64,000 bases of DNA from an uncultured Paracoccaceae bacterium (GTDB taxonomy: Bacteria > Pseudomonadota > Alphaproteobacteria > Rhodobacterales > Rhodobacteraceae), in NCBI GenBank assembly GCA_947493145.1, contig CANLPZ010000001.1, positions 1,516,501 through 1,580,500 of the forward strand, written 5' to 3'. Positions 1 to 11,330 of this stretch are shown one piece after another. The notes below the pieces were generated by a model. That model was not told the DNA's origin, made no database searches, and saw only the letters and a list, made by a program, of their open reading frames with translations. How positions within the stretch are numbered: the stretch's first letter is position 1; each line of letters opens with the position of its first letter. The position numbers and the translations under genes are program-made.

Positions 1-275
1 GGGCGTTCAAAAACCGGTTGGCTGCGATCTGTTTCTTCTGGGCGAACGATTGCTGTCGGTTCGACCTGTGGGGTCGCACCACTTGTCGGGGCGATATGAG
101 CAAGTGTCGCCGCGGTTTCAACGATCTGTTGATCGTAGTCGTAAGCGTCCGGCAACTGTTGGTGTTCTGTCATGAACGATGGAATTTTTGCCTCAGTCTG
201 AACTTCGACAGGTTCTACGTCATCGCTGACAACAGGTGCATTGATCGTTAGTTTTTTCGGTGTGTTGTTGCTCAT
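1..275 (-). CDS. Unknown protein, N-terminal 91 residues only (cut by window edge)
   Basis: The reading frame starts with ATG at 275 and is open to the left edge, so the C-terminus is missing. The visible part is hydrophilic, acidic and rich in Pro, Glu, Thr and Gln. It has no signal peptide and no recognisable motif, so it looks like a disordered N-terminal region. Its start overlaps the stop of the rhodanese gene (ATGA), which implies translational coupling and one operon. I do not recognise the family. The plus-strand frame over the same bases is its antisense shadow. Confidence 0.6.
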   Translation of the reverse strand, partial: MSNNTPKKLTINAPVVSDDVEPVEVQTEAKIPSFMTEHQQLPDAYDYDQQIVETAATLAHIAPTSGATPQVEPTAIVRPEETDRSQPVFER

Positions 276-895
276 GCTGGCACCTCAACACTTAGGCCCA
301 AGACCTTCCAAACTTGCATTCCGCCGCGGTAGTACTGCAGCTTTTCTGCGGGATAACCCAACCCGATAAGATTATTGATTGCGCGTGTTGTTTCATCCGA
401 CCACGGGCCATTGCAGAACATTGTAAGTTCGATCGCATTGGCAAAGTCCCAGCCGTCTTCTGTTTTGACGCCGCCTAACGCAGCCAAAATATCGTCACGG
501 AACGGGTTCAATTGATCCAAGGCAGGAAAATACATGTTCATTGCGCCTGGGATCGTACCATTTTGGTACCATGATGGTGATCGGCTATCGATTAAAACAC
601 CGCGCCCATTGGCGACAACGGTTTCGACAAATTCAATCACTTCAAGCTCACCGACGGTTTCCACACCTTCTGCGGCGGTCATGTCCGTGATGCAAAACGG
701 TGGACAAGGACGTCCTGTTTTTGCGAACTCTTGTTCGATCAATCCACGGTTATTTTGTGACCGCGCAACAACATAAGTTTCACCGGCGACTTCAAAACTT
801 TTGCTTTTCACGTCGTCCGTAAGACGTACTTCTTGTGCTGAAAGTGCTACTGGCAAAATAACAACTGATAATCCTGCGCACAAATGTCGCAACAT
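272..895 (-). CDS. Periplasmic rhodanese-like protein
   Basis: A 207-residue protein with a signal peptide (residues 1-20, cleavage near LSA-QE). A single rhodanese domain spans about residues 80-205. The active-site loop is FCNGPWSDE with Cys161 as the likely persulfide-bearing residue, and the CH2A-like segment LIDSRSPSWY lies at 101-110. A CPPFC pair (64-68) just before the domain may add a redox-active or metal-binding site. Family knowledge supports sulfur transfer or phosphatase-like chemistry in the periplasm, but the substrate is unknown. It is the first gene of a unit that continues by a 4-base overlap into the truncated gene at the left edge. Confidence 0.8.
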   Translation of the reverse strand: MLRHLCAGLSVVILPVALSAQEVRLTDDVKSKSFEVAGETYVVARSQNNRGLIEQEFAKTGRPCPPFCITDMTAAEGVETVGELEVIEFVETVVANGRGVLIDSRSPSWYQNGTIPGAMNMYFPALDQLNPFRDDILAALGGVKTEDGWDFANAIELTMFCNGPWSDETTRAINNLIGLGYPAEKLQYYRGGMQVWKVLGLSVEVPA

Positions 896-1011
896 AATGT
901 AATCCCCCGAACCGCATTACACAGAGTCTGGCAGTCGACCCCTATTGGCAGCGTATGCGTTATTGTTTGGACTAGATGTAGAGTATGGGTGATTCGCCTG
1001 TCAACACCACT

Positions 1012-1023
1012 GATTCGCGAATC
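1012..1023. promoter_or_regulatory. 12-bp perfect palindrome upstream of the rhodanese gene
   Basis: GATTCGCGAATC reads identically on both strands. It lies about 117 bases upstream of the rhodanese start, in the 154-base gap after folC. A further copy of the half GATTCGC occurs at 991-997. The arrangement fits an operator for the rhodanese unit. No regulator can be named from sequence alone. Confidence 0.35.
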
Positions 1024-1049
1024 GCATTTTTTAAGCAATGTTTGCTTAC

Positions 1050-2330
1050 TTACGTTGTGTTCGCGCGGATGACGTCACCCGCCAAATACAACGATCCACA
1101 AATCAAAATCCGTGCATTCGGTGTTTCGTTGGAAATCGTTGTAATCGCCTCAGCAACTGTTGTTGCAGTTTCCGATCGCAAACCCACGGCCTCCGCAGCG
1201 TTTGCAGTTTCTTCGGCGCTCAGCGTCGCAGCCTCACCTGGAATCGAAACAGCGGTCAGGCTTTCGGCAATGTTTGCCAACGGTGCCATAAACCCACCAA
1301 TTTCTTTGGTGTTCAGCATTCCACAAATTAAATGCGTTGGGCGCGGTGGAAGATCTGTCAGCAATTTGGAAAGTGCCCGACCGGCTGCCGGATTATGTCC
1401 GCCATCAAGCCAAAGTTCGGCGTCTCCGGCCAATTCGACAAGTTTTCCGGTTGTTAGGCGCTGCATTCTTGCAGGCCAATCCGCGTGGGTCATTGCAGCG
1501 GCACACGCAGTTTCGTCGCAACCCAGATAGCGCAGCACCGCCAAGGCCATTCCAGCGTTTTCGATTTGATGGTCGCCCAAAAGTGCCGGCAACGGTAAGT
1601 CCAATAAACCGAGTTCGTCTTGAAACACCAATCGGCCATGTTCTGTCGTGACATGCCAATGTTGGCCGTACGCCAAGACTGGGGCACCCAATCTGGCCGC
1701 TTGTGTTTCGATCACATTCAAACCGTCGTCGTGTTGTTTGCCGACCACGACGGGAACGCCGTGTTTGATAATTCCGGCTTTTTCACCAGCGATTTCAGCC
1801 AGCGTGTCGCCCAAGAATTGTTGGTGATCTAAATCAACAGGGGTGATGACCGAAATCGCAGGGGTGACAACATTCGTTGCATCCAATCGACCACCCAATC
1901 CGACCTCCAACAAGGTATAGTCCGCAGGTGTTCTGGAAAACGCCAATAAACCGGCGACTGTGGTAATTTCGAAATACGTAATGGCTTCGCCGTCGTTGGC
2001 GGCATAACAATCGTTAAGAACTTCGGTCAAAGCTGTTTCAGAAATCAACGATCCGGCCAAACGGATGCGTTCATGAAACATCGCCAAATGCGGCGAGGTA
2101 TAAGCGTGAACCGATTTTCCAGCGGCTTCCAAACCAGCGCGGATCATGGCTTGGGTCGACCCTTTGCCATTTGTCCCAGCGATATGAATAACGGGTGGAA
2201 TCCGATCCTGTGGATCGTCCAAAGCCGAAAGTAACCGCCAAACACGATCCAATGTCAGATCGATGATCTTTGGGTGCAGCGCCATCATTTTATCAAGGAT
2301 GGCGTCTGATCCGCTCCGTTCGGGCGTCAT
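1050..2330 (-). CDS. folC: Bifunctional folylpolyglutamate synthase/dihydrofolate synthase
   Basis: A 426-residue cytosolic Mur-ligase-type enzyme that joins glutamate to dihydropteroate and then extends the polyglutamate tail of folates. The P-loop AGTNGKGST (residues 51-59) binds ATP. The central ligase domain includes the motif ITPVDLDHQQFLG, and the C-terminal ligase domain contains LWLDGGHNPAAGR. Length is normal for FolC. The ATG overlaps the accD stop by four bases, giving the accD-folC order that is widespread in proteobacteria. I see no good T-tract terminator after the stop. Confidence 0.95.
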   Translation of the reverse strand: MTPERSGSDAILDKMMALHPKIIDLTLDRVWRLLSALDDPQDRIPPVIHIAGTNGKGSTQAMIRAGLEAAGKSVHAYTSPHLAMFHERIRLAGSLISETALTEVLNDCYAANDGEAITYFEITTVAGLLAFSRTPADYTLLEVGLGGRLDATNVVTPAISVITPVDLDHQQFLGDTLAEIAGEKAGIIKHGVPVVVGKQHDDGLNVIETQAARLGAPVLAYGQHWHVTTEHGRLVFQDELGLLDLPLPALLGDHQIENAGMALAVLRYLGCDETACAAAMTHADWPARMQRLTTGKLVELAGDAELWLDGGHNPAAGRALSKLLTDLPPRPTHLICGMLNTKEIGGFMAPLANIAESLTAVSIPGEAATLSAEETANAAEAVGLRSETATTVAEAITTISNETPNARILICGSLYLAGDVIRANTT

Positions 2331-3277
2331 TCTGTGGCGCCGTCCTCTGCGTCTGCGACGATTTCCTCAGCGGGATCTTCTACGTCATCAACCTTTTCCG
2401 GCGCCGGCAAATCGCCTTTGATTGCAGGCGGCATGTCCATCAACATACGAATGATGGTAATCAATTCATCCCGCATTTTTGTTCGGTCGACCACGCGGTC
2501 CAGCATGCCGTGATCCAGCAAATATTCGGCGCGTTGGAAACCCTCGGGAAGTTTTTCACGGATGGTTTGTTCGATAACACGTGCACCAGCAAAACCGATC
2601 AACGCATTAGGTTCAGCAATATGCACATCGCCCAGCATCGCATATGACGCGGTCACACCACCGGTTGTTGGGTGGGTCAAAACAACGATGTACGGAAGAT
2701 TTGCTTCTTTTAACAACTGTAACGCAACGGTTGTGCGTGGCATTTGCATCAGGGACAAAATCCCCTCTTGCATGCGCGCACCACCAGCGGCGGAGAAAAG
2801 AACCAACGGACGCCCCAGTTCAACTGCGCGTTCTGCGGCAGTGATGATCGAGTTACCGACGTACATCCCCATCGACCCGCCCATAAAGCTGAAATCTTGG
2901 GCACAAGCAACGATTGGTGTTCGGCCAATTTCACCTTGGGCGACCAGCATCGCGTCTTTTTCGTTGGTCTTTTTTTGTGCGGCCTTCAAGCGATCAGGGT
3001 ATTTTTTCTGATCTTTGAATTGTAGCGGATCATGGATCGGCTCGGGAACATCGATTTCGACAAAAACGCCGCCGTCAAATAAGGCTTCGAACCGATCGCG
3101 CGGTGTAATGTGCATATGGTGCGAACAGTTGGTGCACACATTCTGGTTTTCCGAAAGCTCGCGATGGAACAGCATGGTTCCGCATTCTGGACATTTGTGC
3201 CAAAGATTTTCTGGCACTTCTCGACGAGAGAAAATCGAATTTACGCGAGGGCGAATATAGTTTGAAATCCAGTTCAT
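2327..3277 (-). CDS. accD: Acetyl-CoA carboxylase carboxyltransferase subunit beta
   Basis: A 316-residue protein that, with AccA (not in the window), transfers the carboxyl group from carboxybiotin to acetyl-CoA, giving malonyl-CoA for fatty acid synthesis. The N-terminal zinc ribbon has Cys29, Cys32, Cys48 and Cys51. The crotonase-type carboxyltransferase core follows, with GGARMQEG and TTGGVTASYAMLGD. I chose the ATG giving MNWISNYIRP, which matches the usual family start and has AAGG upstream; an in-frame ATG nine codons earlier is less likely. The acidic C-terminal tail (about 25 residues) is common in this group. Confidence 0.95.
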   Translation of the reverse strand: MNWISNYIRPRVNSIFSRREVPENLWHKCPECGTMLFHRELSENQNVCTNCSHHMHITPRDRFEALFDGGVFVEIDVPEPIHDPLQFKDQKKYPDRLKAAQKKTNEKDAMLVAQGEIGRTPIVACAQDFSFMGGSMGMYVGNSIITAAERAVELGRPLVLFSAAGGARMQEGILSLMQMPRTTVALQLLKEANLPYIVVLTHPTTGGVTASYAMLGDVHIAEPNALIGFAGARVIEQTIREKLPEGFQRAEYLLDHGMLDRVVDRTKMRDELITIIRMLMDMPPAIKGDLPAPEKVDDVEDPAEEIVADAEDGATE

Positions 3278-3355
3278 GGACGGACCTTCGTTTGTGGTTA
3301 GCACCCAAATAAGACGCTACGTAAATAAATGCAATCAAACTGCGCTGATTTACAA

Positions 3356-4243
3356 CTATGCGCGTATTGCGACACGCGCGGCAAGCCAGCCGACAATCAT
3401 CATAGCAAAATCGAGTGGCAAGGCCGCGCGGACGGCTTCGGTATCGGTAAGGTCAAAGTCGAACGTATATAGGGAAATGCCCGACAATGGGCCCATCGGC
3501 GCAGCGATCAAGATTGCCCATGCGTTGTTTGCCAAATGGAGCGCAATTGCCGGTCCCAAATTTCCAGACCGTGCAGTAAGATCTGCGGCGATAAGCCCGA
3601 ACATCCCAGCCCAAAGAACGATCAACCACGCGTTATCCCCTTGGGTTGGGGGGCTATAGTGAAGGATCGCAAACAGCGCTGTCGGTGCAAACAGCCACAC
3701 CAATGGATTTGAAAATCGCGCCGCGAATTGCGATTGCAAGTAGCCTCGGAATAAAAATTCTTCGGCGGAAACTTGAACCAAGACCGCAAGCAGCGCGATC
3801 GGCAGTAAGATGATCCAGCGGGAAAATTCGACGTTGTCCAGCAGTACGCGATCGGAACCAGCTGGCAACAAAGACATCAATAGGAACAAAACGATAACTG
3901 CCCCCCCGACGCGTATGAAATCTCTGATCGTCTTTTGCAACGGACCGATGATACTCACGAACGGACGGTCATGGAGGACACGGAGCACCAACGCGATCGC
4001 GACGGTTAGCTGTATGAACCCCAGCAATGTCCAAATGGTTGACCTTGGTGTCGATACGGTCTCCATTTCAGCCATAAATGCGTAATACCAAACATCGGAC
4101 GTGACCAAGGATAGCCCACTTAATAGCAAAAAACCGATTGTCATGGTGATAATCGCGGCCAACAATAACCCTGCGATCGTACGCCACACTTCGGATCGTT
4201 CGCGGGCTGGGTCAACCAGTTTTTCGTGCTCTGAATACCTCAT
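3356..4243 (-). CDS. CPBP family intramembrane metalloprotease
   Basis: A 295-residue polytopic inner-membrane protein with about eight hydrophobic segments. It carries the CPBP (Abi, Rce1-like) signature: EEFLFRG at 161-167, a His in FAILHY at 195, and HLANN near 236-240. Family members are glutamic or metallo-type intramembrane proteases. Some act on prenylated proteins or bacteriocin-related peptides, but the substrate here is unknown. I start at ATG 4243 (MRYSEHEKLV) rather than the GTG three codons upstream. The 78-base gap to accD suggests a separate unit or loose read-through partner. Confidence 0.85.
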   Translation of the reverse strand: MRYSEHEKLVDPARERSEVWRTIAGLLLAAIITMTIGFLLLSGLSLVTSDVWYYAFMAEMETVSTPRSTIWTLLGFIQLTVAIALVLRVLHDRPFVSIIGPLQKTIRDFIRVGGAVIVLFLLMSLLPAGSDRVLLDNVEFSRWIILLPIALLAVLVQVSAEEFLFRGYLQSQFAARFSNPLVWLFAPTALFAILHYSPPTQGDNAWLIVLWAGMFGLIAADLTARSGNLGPAIALHLANNAWAILIAAPMGPLSGISLYTFDFDLTDTEAVRAALPLDFAMMIVGWLAARVAIRA

Positions 4244-4331
4244 GACGCCCACTTAACATCTGAATCTGTCTTGTGGAACGCTCGACAGTCACTTATTCAC
4301 TTTTCAACGCATTTTAGGTGAGGATCAACCC

Positions 4332-6065
4332 ATGCTCAAAGGTAAAACCGACAAGACAAATCTACCAAGTCGCCACGTGACCGAAGGCCCATCGCGCGCG
4401 CCGCATCGGTCGTATTTTTATGCTATGGGTTTGGATGAGGCTGAAATTAACCAGCCGTTCGTTGGTGTTGCCACATGTTGGAACGAAGCGGCACCTTGTA
4501 ATATTTCACTGAACCGTCAGGCTCAGGCCGTGAAATTGGGCGTAAAAGCCGGCGCAGGGACACCGCGCGAATTCACCACGATCACCGTGACCGACGGGAT
4601 CGCAATGGGTCACGAAGGCATGCGGTCGTCGTTGGCGTCACGCGAAGCGATTGCAGACACCGTTGAATTGACCATGCGTGGGCATTGCTATGACGCGATT
4701 GTGGGTCTTGCCGGTTGTGACAAATCTTTGCCTGGCATGATGATGGCAATGGTACGTTTGAACACGCCATCTGTGTTCATCTACGGTGGTTCCATCCTTC
4801 CGGGCCGGTTGGACGGCAAAGATGTCACCGTTCAAGATGTTTTCGAAGCGGTTGGCCAACACCAAGCAGGCAATATGTCAGACGAAGCGTTGCGCACATT
4901 GGAACGTGTGGCCTGCCCATCAGCGGGTGCCTGTGGTGGTCAGTTCACCGCCAACACAATGGCCTGCGTGTCAGAAGCCATTGGTCTTGCCTTGCCAAAT
5001 TCATCTGGTGCGCCTGCGCCATACGAAAGTCGTGACCAATATGGCATCGCCTCTGGCGAAGCTGTCATGAAGCTGATCGAGAAAAATATTCGTGCACGCG
5101 ATATCGTGACATTGGAATCCCTACAAAACGCTGCGCGTGTTGTGGCCTGTACAGGTGGATCAACAAACGCAGGTCTGCACTTGCCAGCGATTGCACATGA
5201 GGCAGGGATCGATTTCGATCTGGATGACGTATGTGAAATTTTCCGCGACACGCCGTATTTCGTCGACCTGAAACCAGGTGGTCAGTATGTGGCCAAAGAC
5301 CTGTACGAAGCAGGTGGCGTTCCCGTTGTGATGAAAGAACTGCGCAAAGCGAGTCTGATCCACGAAGATTGCATGACAGTCACAGGCCGTTCCATCGGCG
5401 AAGAATTGGACATCGTGACCAAAGACGCTGATGGGACAGTTATCTATCCCGTCGAAACACCGATTTCTGAAACAGGTGGTGTTGTTGGTCTAAAGGGGAA
5501 CCTTGCCCCAGAAGGCGCGATTGTAAAAATCGCTGGTATGACGGAAGACCAATTGAAATTCACTGGCCCAGCACGTGTTTTCGAATGCGAAGAAGATGCC
5601 TTTGAGGCTGTGCAAAAGCGTGAATACAAAGAAGGCGAAGTCATCGTGATCCGCAACGAAGGCCCCGCGGGTGGCCCAGGTATGCGCGAGATGCTGTCCA
5701 CGACCGCTGCTTTGTCAGGTCAGGGTATGGGTAAAAAGGTTGCTTTGATCACGGATGGTCGTTTCTCGGGTGCGACACGTGGGTTCTGTGTTGGTCACGT
5801 CGGTCCAGAGGCCGCGCATTGTGGACCAATCGCTTTGGTCGAAGATGGTGACATTATCACGTTGAACGCGACCGACGGTGAAATTTCGATCGATGTGAGC
5901 GACGACGAAATGGCGAAACGCAAAGCAAATTGGAAAGGGCCTAAAGAAACGATTTATGCCTCCGGTGCTTTGTACAAATTCGCTAAGCTTGTCGGATCAA
6001 CACGTTTGGGCGCGACGACCCATCCAGGTGGTAAGGTCGAAAAACATATCTACATGGATCTCTAA
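4332..6065 (+). CDS. ilvD: Dihydroxy-acid dehydratase
   Basis: A 577-residue cytosolic iron-sulfur enzyme of branched-chain amino acid synthesis. It dehydrates 2,3-dihydroxy-isovalerate and 2,3-dihydroxy-3-methylvalerate to the keto acids. Cluster cysteines lie in CWNEAAPCN, in [11 protein letters not shown] and in [12 protein letters not shown]-terminal family blocks include [20 protein letters not shown]. The strong ribosome site AGGTGAGG precedes the ATG, and the gene length is normal. A lipoprotein gene follows after five bases and is probably co-transcribed. Confidence 0.97.
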   Translation: MLKGKTDKTNLPSRHVTEGPSRAPHRSYFYAMGLDEAEINQPFVGVATCWNEAAPCNISLNRQAQAVKLGVKAGAGTPREFTTITVTDGIAMGHEGMRSSLASREAIADTVELTMRGHCYDAIVGLAGCDKSLPGMMMAMVRLNTPSVFIYGGSILPGRLDGKDVTVQDVFEAVGQHQAGNMSDEALRTLERVACPSAGACGGQFTANTMACVSEAIGLALPNSSGAPAPYESRDQYGIASGEAVMKLIEKNIRARDIVTLESLQNAARVVACTGGSTNAGLHLPAIAHEAGIDFDLDDVCEIFRDTPYFVDLKPGGQYVAKDLYEAGGVPVVMKELRKASLIHEDCMTVTGRSIGEELDIVTKDADGTVIYPVETPISETGGVVGLKGNLAPEGAIVKIAGMTEDQLKFTGPARVFECEEDAFEAVQKREYKEGEVIVIRNEGPAGGPGMREMLSTTAALSGQGMGKKVALITDGRFSGATRGFCVGHVGPEAAHCGPIALVEDGDIITLNATDGEISIDVSDDEMAKRKANWKGPKETIYASGALYKFAKLVGSTRLGATTHPGGKVEKHIYMDL

Positions 6066-6070
6066 TCCTT

Positions 6071-6763
6071 GTGACAGTGTTGCGTGTAATTGGTTTCGCT
6101 TTGGCCTTGGCTGGATTGTCCGCCTGCGGCCAAAGCAATGTTTCGACACTTGTACCTTCCTTTTTGCAATCGGGCGAAAAACCTTTGCCCGATGCGATGC
6201 AACGGTCGGTGGCGCCCCGTGAAGTAATTGTTTCTGACAAATCCTTTGTGGTGGAGGGACCAAACGGGTATTGCCCGGACATCAGAAGTATTTCGGACAA
6301 TCGTGGCCGCAGTTTTGTTGCATTGGCGGCTTGTTCGCGCATGAAGGCAGGCGATTCCGATCCTTCGGTTCCGGCTTTACTAACTATATCGATAAAGGGC
6401 CCAAACAAGACGAACCTTGTTACGGGGGCAGAAACCGAATTTGTTGACTTTTTGAATTCGAATGCCGGTCGCACCACGCTTGCGCGGTCCGGTAATGCAG
6501 CAAATGTATCAGTTGAAGGTGCATTCAAAGATGGGCGTGCGGTGTATGCGCGTGTGACAGACACATCGGCAGGACAGCCTGATGGAACGTCGCAGGAAAC
6601 GTGGCGTGGGTTCTTTGACCTCAATGGTCGACTGATTTCAATCACAGCGTACCCAATAGCGTCTGAGCCATTTGGCAATGATGATGGGCTACGTTTGCTA
6701 CAGTCGTTTGAATTACGATTGCGGGCGAAAAATCCACAAAATGCAACAAAAACCGGAACTTGA
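6071..6763 (+). CDS. Predicted lipoprotein of unknown function
   Basis: A 230-residue protein starting with GTG, five bases after ilvD. A lipoprotein signal peptide ends in the lipobox LSAC (Cys19), so the mature protein should be membrane-anchored by a lipid. The rest is soluble and mixed alpha/beta, with no motif that I can name. The likely site is the periplasmic face of the inner or outer membrane, since residues +2/+3 are GQ rather than an Asp retention signal. The tight spacing suggests an ilvD-lipoprotein transcript, but I see no functional link. Confidence 0.75.
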   Translation: MTVLRVIGFALALAGLSACGQSNVSTLVPSFLQSGEKPLPDAMQRSVAPREVIVSDKSFVVEGPNGYCPDIRSISDNRGRSFVALAACSRMKAGDSDPSVPALLTISIKGPNKTNLVTGAETEFVDFLNSNAGRTTLARSGNAANVSVEGAFKDGRAVYARVTDTSAGQPDGTSQETWRGFFDLNGRLISITAYPIASEPFGNDDGLRLLQSFELRLRAKNPQNATKTGT

Positions 6764-6816
6764 GTATTTGACGGGTGTTGAATTCTAAGAATCGGTTTAT
6801 TGTTTCTAAATTGGAG

Positions 6817-6832
6817 ACGATATAGCTATCGT
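6817..6832. repeat. Short hairpin after the ilvD-lipoprotein unit
   Basis: ACGATA-TAGC-TATCGT forms a 6-bp stem with a 4-base loop, followed by TTTCT. It lies between the lipoprotein gene and the next gene. It could be a weak terminator of the ilvD transcript or an operator for the gene at 6860. The U-tract is too short to be sure. Confidence 0.3.
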
Positions 6833-6859
6833 TTCTGAAAAAGGGACAGTAATCGATTT

Positions 6860-7633
6860 ATGGCCAATCCACTTCGTCAAATATTTCGCGAATTTTTGTA
6901 TCGCCGGTCCATTCGGCGTTGGTCGCGACAAGCGAGAGAAGCCTTAACCGTCGATCTTTTGACGCTGCGGGCGCAACGCGCACGCGCCAAACGGTTGCGG
7001 ACACATTTGGATGAATTGATCCACATTTCGGAAAATCGCTTAACGTTGCCTTTGATCGGGTCAAATGCATTTCAGCGCCCAGTGGGGACTGATTGGGCAT
7101 GGCGTCCGAAAGCGTGGCGTGGCCCTTTGCCGATCAAAGGGATCGCAAGTGTTCAAAACAAACAAAAGATTGGCGAAGAAGTCACAGTTTTCCACGATTG
7201 CGACATATCAGAACTGACGATCCGTCAAGTGCGGAACCAACGCGAAGAGGATCTTGCACCGTTTGGTATGCGCATGGACGTTTTCAAATTTGATGGAACG
7301 TTTTTAAGCTTGGTCATCGATTTACCACCTGAGGCCACGGAAGATCTTAAAAAACGTCATTTGGTCCGTTTCGACACAATTATTGAAATGGAAAAACCAA
7401 TCGAAGTATTTGCGCGGTTGAACATTAAGCATGGGCCCAATACCGAACAAATCGTTCGCGAACTACCGCTGCACCAAGAAGACGTCATGATCGAATTCGA
7501 TCTGGCCTACACGAAACTAAACGAAAAACGCGTTGAACGCATTTGGGTCGATTTGATTTTTGAAGGTCCAGAAAATAATCAAGTTACAATGCGAGATGTT
7601 ACATTCAGCCGCCGCCCACGCGCAGATTTGTAG
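6860..7633 (+). CDS. Conserved unknown protein (DUF6478-like)
   Basis: A 257-residue protein without a signal peptide or membrane segment. The first 60 residues are strongly basic and helical (many Arg in RSIRRWSRQAR and AQRARAKRLR). The remainder, from about residue 75, is predominantly beta and resembles a jelly-roll with alternating hydrophobic strands. I recall this layout in a Rhodobacteraceae family annotated DUF6478, but I cannot run a search to confirm it. The next unknown gene follows after 12 bases, so the two are probably co-expressed. The basic N-terminus could bind nucleic acid or anionic membrane; this is inference. Confidence 0.7.
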   Translation: MANPLRQIFREFLYRRSIRRWSRQAREALTVDLLTLRAQRARAKRLRTHLDELIHISENRLTLPLIGSNAFQRPVGTDWAWRPKAWRGPLPIKGIASVQNKQKIGEEVTVFHDCDISELTIRQVRNQREEDLAPFGMRMDVFKFDGTFLSLVIDLPPEATEDLKKRHLVRFDTIIEMEKPIEVFARLNIKHGPNTEQIVRELPLHQEDVMIEFDLAYTKLNEKRVERIWVDLIFEGPENNQVTMRDVTFSRRPRADL

Positions 7634-7645
7634 ACGGAGATTTAT

Positions 7646-8029
7646 ATGAGCACCGAAGAAATTTCATTGGTCAAAACACGTCTTCAAAACGGAATTTGGG
7701 AAGGTGTGCTAAGTTATTCTGGATCTGATGCCTATGAGCCCGACCTAAGGGTTACCCATATGGATGTGATCATCGGTAACCCAGAAGTTATTCGTAAGGA
7801 TGAGGAAAACAATTGGATGGTCCGTGTGCCCATTCCTGTTGAAGCGATTTCAGATGGTATCCAAACCTTTATGATCATCGAAAATGAAACCAACGAAAAA
7901 TTGGGGTCATTTGTGATGTTGGCAGGTGAATCGTTGCAAGACGACATACGCGCCGAAATGGATTTGCTGCGTGCCGAATTGGATATGTTGAAAAAAGCCT
8001 TTCGTCGCCATTGCATCGAAACTCTATAA
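7646..8029 (+). CDS. Unknown small protein with beta domain and C-terminal coiled coil
   Basis: A 127-residue cytosolic-looking protein translated from GGAGATTTATATG, 12 bases after the preceding unknown gene. Residues 1-95 alternate hydrophobic and polar residues as in a small beta sandwich. Residues 97-120 (DIRAEMDLLRAELDMLKKAF) form a heptad-like coiled coil, suggesting oligomerisation or pairing with a partner. The protein is acidic, which would complement the basic N-terminus of the upstream product. I do not recognise the family. Confidence 0.7.
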   Translation: MSTEEISLVKTRLQNGIWEGVLSYSGSDAYEPDLRVTHMDVIIGNPEVIRKDEENNWMVRVPIPVEAISDGIQTFMIIENETNEKLGSFVMLAGESLQDDIRAEMDLLRAELDMLKKAFRRHCIETL

Positions 8030-8062
8030 GGTGACGTCGCGTATTGCGTGACGTTGACGTAA

Positions 8063-10126
<2,064 letters not shown>

Positions 10127-10362
10127 TTCATCGACAATTTGAATGAAATATTGGTGGCCGCGCGTGTCACTTGATCACTTATTTTGTATTAAGTGGCTGA
10201 AGTTACGTGTAAATAATCCATCGCATGGTGGTAACGTTTTGTTTCCATGCCGCAAACGATCCTTGCGATTACCCCGATATTGTCCGGCCTTTGCCTAAGT
10301 TGTGCCCGATTTCACAGTCAAAACGGTTTCCAAGAATTATTAGTGTAACCTGAGGTACCCAA
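10127..10362 (+). other. Intergenic region between fadH and the LysR gene
   Basis: No convincing reading frame is present. An inverted repeat CACTTA (10176-10181) / TAAGTG (10190-10195) with an 8-base AT-rich spacer could end the fadH transcript, but no T-tract follows. The stretch nearest 10330 is AT-rich and probably contains the LysR gene promoter. Confidence 0.4.
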
Positions 10363-11268
10363 ATGGATCGCCTGACAGAAATGGAAGCCTTTGCCACAGT
10401 TGTGGATCAAGGTGGATTTACAGATGCTGCCAAGAAGATGGGGATTTCAAAATCCGCCGTTTCTAAACATGTCTCTTCATTAGAGGCGCGTTTGGGGGCT
10501 CGTTTGTTGAACCGGACAACTCGACGTGTGTCACCAACAGAAATTGGTTTGGCCTATTATGATCGTGCGCGGCGCGTTCTTAATGATGCAGGCGAAGCTG
10601 ATGCGTTGGTCACATCAATGCAGTCGGCACCATCCGGTTTGCTTCGGATTTCGGTCGCGACTGATTTCGGCGTCAATCATTTGTCGCCGGTGTTGGGTGA
10701 CTTTTTAACTGAATTCCCCGACATCACGGTGAACATGGTTTTGAACAACCGCTACGTTGAATTGATTTCCGAAGGCTTCGATATGGCCGTCCGCATTGGT
10801 GAGCTGGAAGACAGCACCCTTCGCGCACGTAAGTTGACCGAAACGACAAAACGTATGGTGGCGTCTCCTGCGTATTTTGAAAAATACGGTCGTCCGGAAA
10901 AAATTGATGATCTGAACGACCACAAATTGCTTCACTATTCAAACCAATCCAATGGTGCGGTTTGGAAATTGACGGCACCATCAGGTGAAAAACGTCAAGT
11001 CCGGACGGCGGGTTGGCTGACTGTGAATGATGGTCAGTCTTTGTTGAACGCGGCGCAATCCGGTTTGGGCATCGCGTACTTACCATCGTTCCTTTATGCG
11101 GATGCGTTGAAACAGGGCTTAGTCGAAGAAGCAATTCCAGACCTTCCTGCTGAAACCCAAGGTATCTATGCCGTGTACCCTCCTGGCCGTTTCACACAGC
11201 CAAAGGTTCGGGCATTCATTGATTTCTTGGTTGATGCCTTTGCCGACAAAGGCCCGTCCGAGTGGTAA
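10363..11268 (+). CDS. LysR family transcriptional regulator
   Basis: A 301-residue DNA-binding regulator. The N-terminal winged helix-turn-helix (residues 4-62) contains FTDAAKKMGISKSAVSKHVSSLE. The periplasmic-binding-protein-like effector domain spans about residues 90-290. The TTRRVSPTEIG stretch and the effector-domain text place it in the DsdC/AaeR-like (CrgA) subgroup, which often controls oxidoreductases or efflux. No divergent partner gene exists, since fadH precedes it in the same direction, so the target is unclear. A strong terminator follows. Confidence 0.9.
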   Translation: MDRLTEMEAFATVVDQGGFTDAAKKMGISKSAVSKHVSSLEARLGARLLNRTTRRVSPTEIGLAYYDRARRVLNDAGEADALVTSMQSAPSGLLRISVATDFGVNHLSPVLGDFLTEFPDITVNMVLNNRYVELISEGFDMAVRIGELEDSTLRARKLTETTKRMVASPAYFEKYGRPEKIDDLNDHKLLHYSNQSNGAVWKLTAPSGEKRQVRTAGWLTVNDGQSLLNAAQSGLGIAYLPSFLYADALKQGLVEEAIPDLPAETQGIYAVYPPGRFTQPKVRAFIDFLVDAFADKGPSEW

Positions 11269-11303
11269 CTTTTCTTCCCTGAGGCCAAAGCCTCGAACTT
11301 TGC

Positions 11304-11330
11304 ACGGCCCCCATGGGGGCCGTTTTTTTA
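11304..11330 (+). terminator. Rho-independent terminator after the LysR gene
   Basis: An A-CGGCCCCC-AT-GGGGGCCG stem is followed by seven T residues. A second small hairpin GAGGC-CAAA-GCCTC (11281-11294) precedes it. The T-tract reaches the stop codon of the convergent HxlR gene at 11328. Confidence 0.88.

Noticed and set aside
18..251. Plus-strand reading frame at the left edge
   Set aside because: It is antisense to the open minus-strand frame starting at 275, which overlaps the rhodanese gene by ATGA and has normal codon use.
985..1530. 181-codon plus-strand frame over folC
   Set aside because: Antisense to the clearly identified folC; low-complexity Ala/Ser composition typical of shadow frames.
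5983..6678. 231-codon minus-strand frame over the ilvD-lipoprotein junction
   Set aside because: It is antisense to the ilvD end and to a lipoprotein gene with signal peptide and lipobox.
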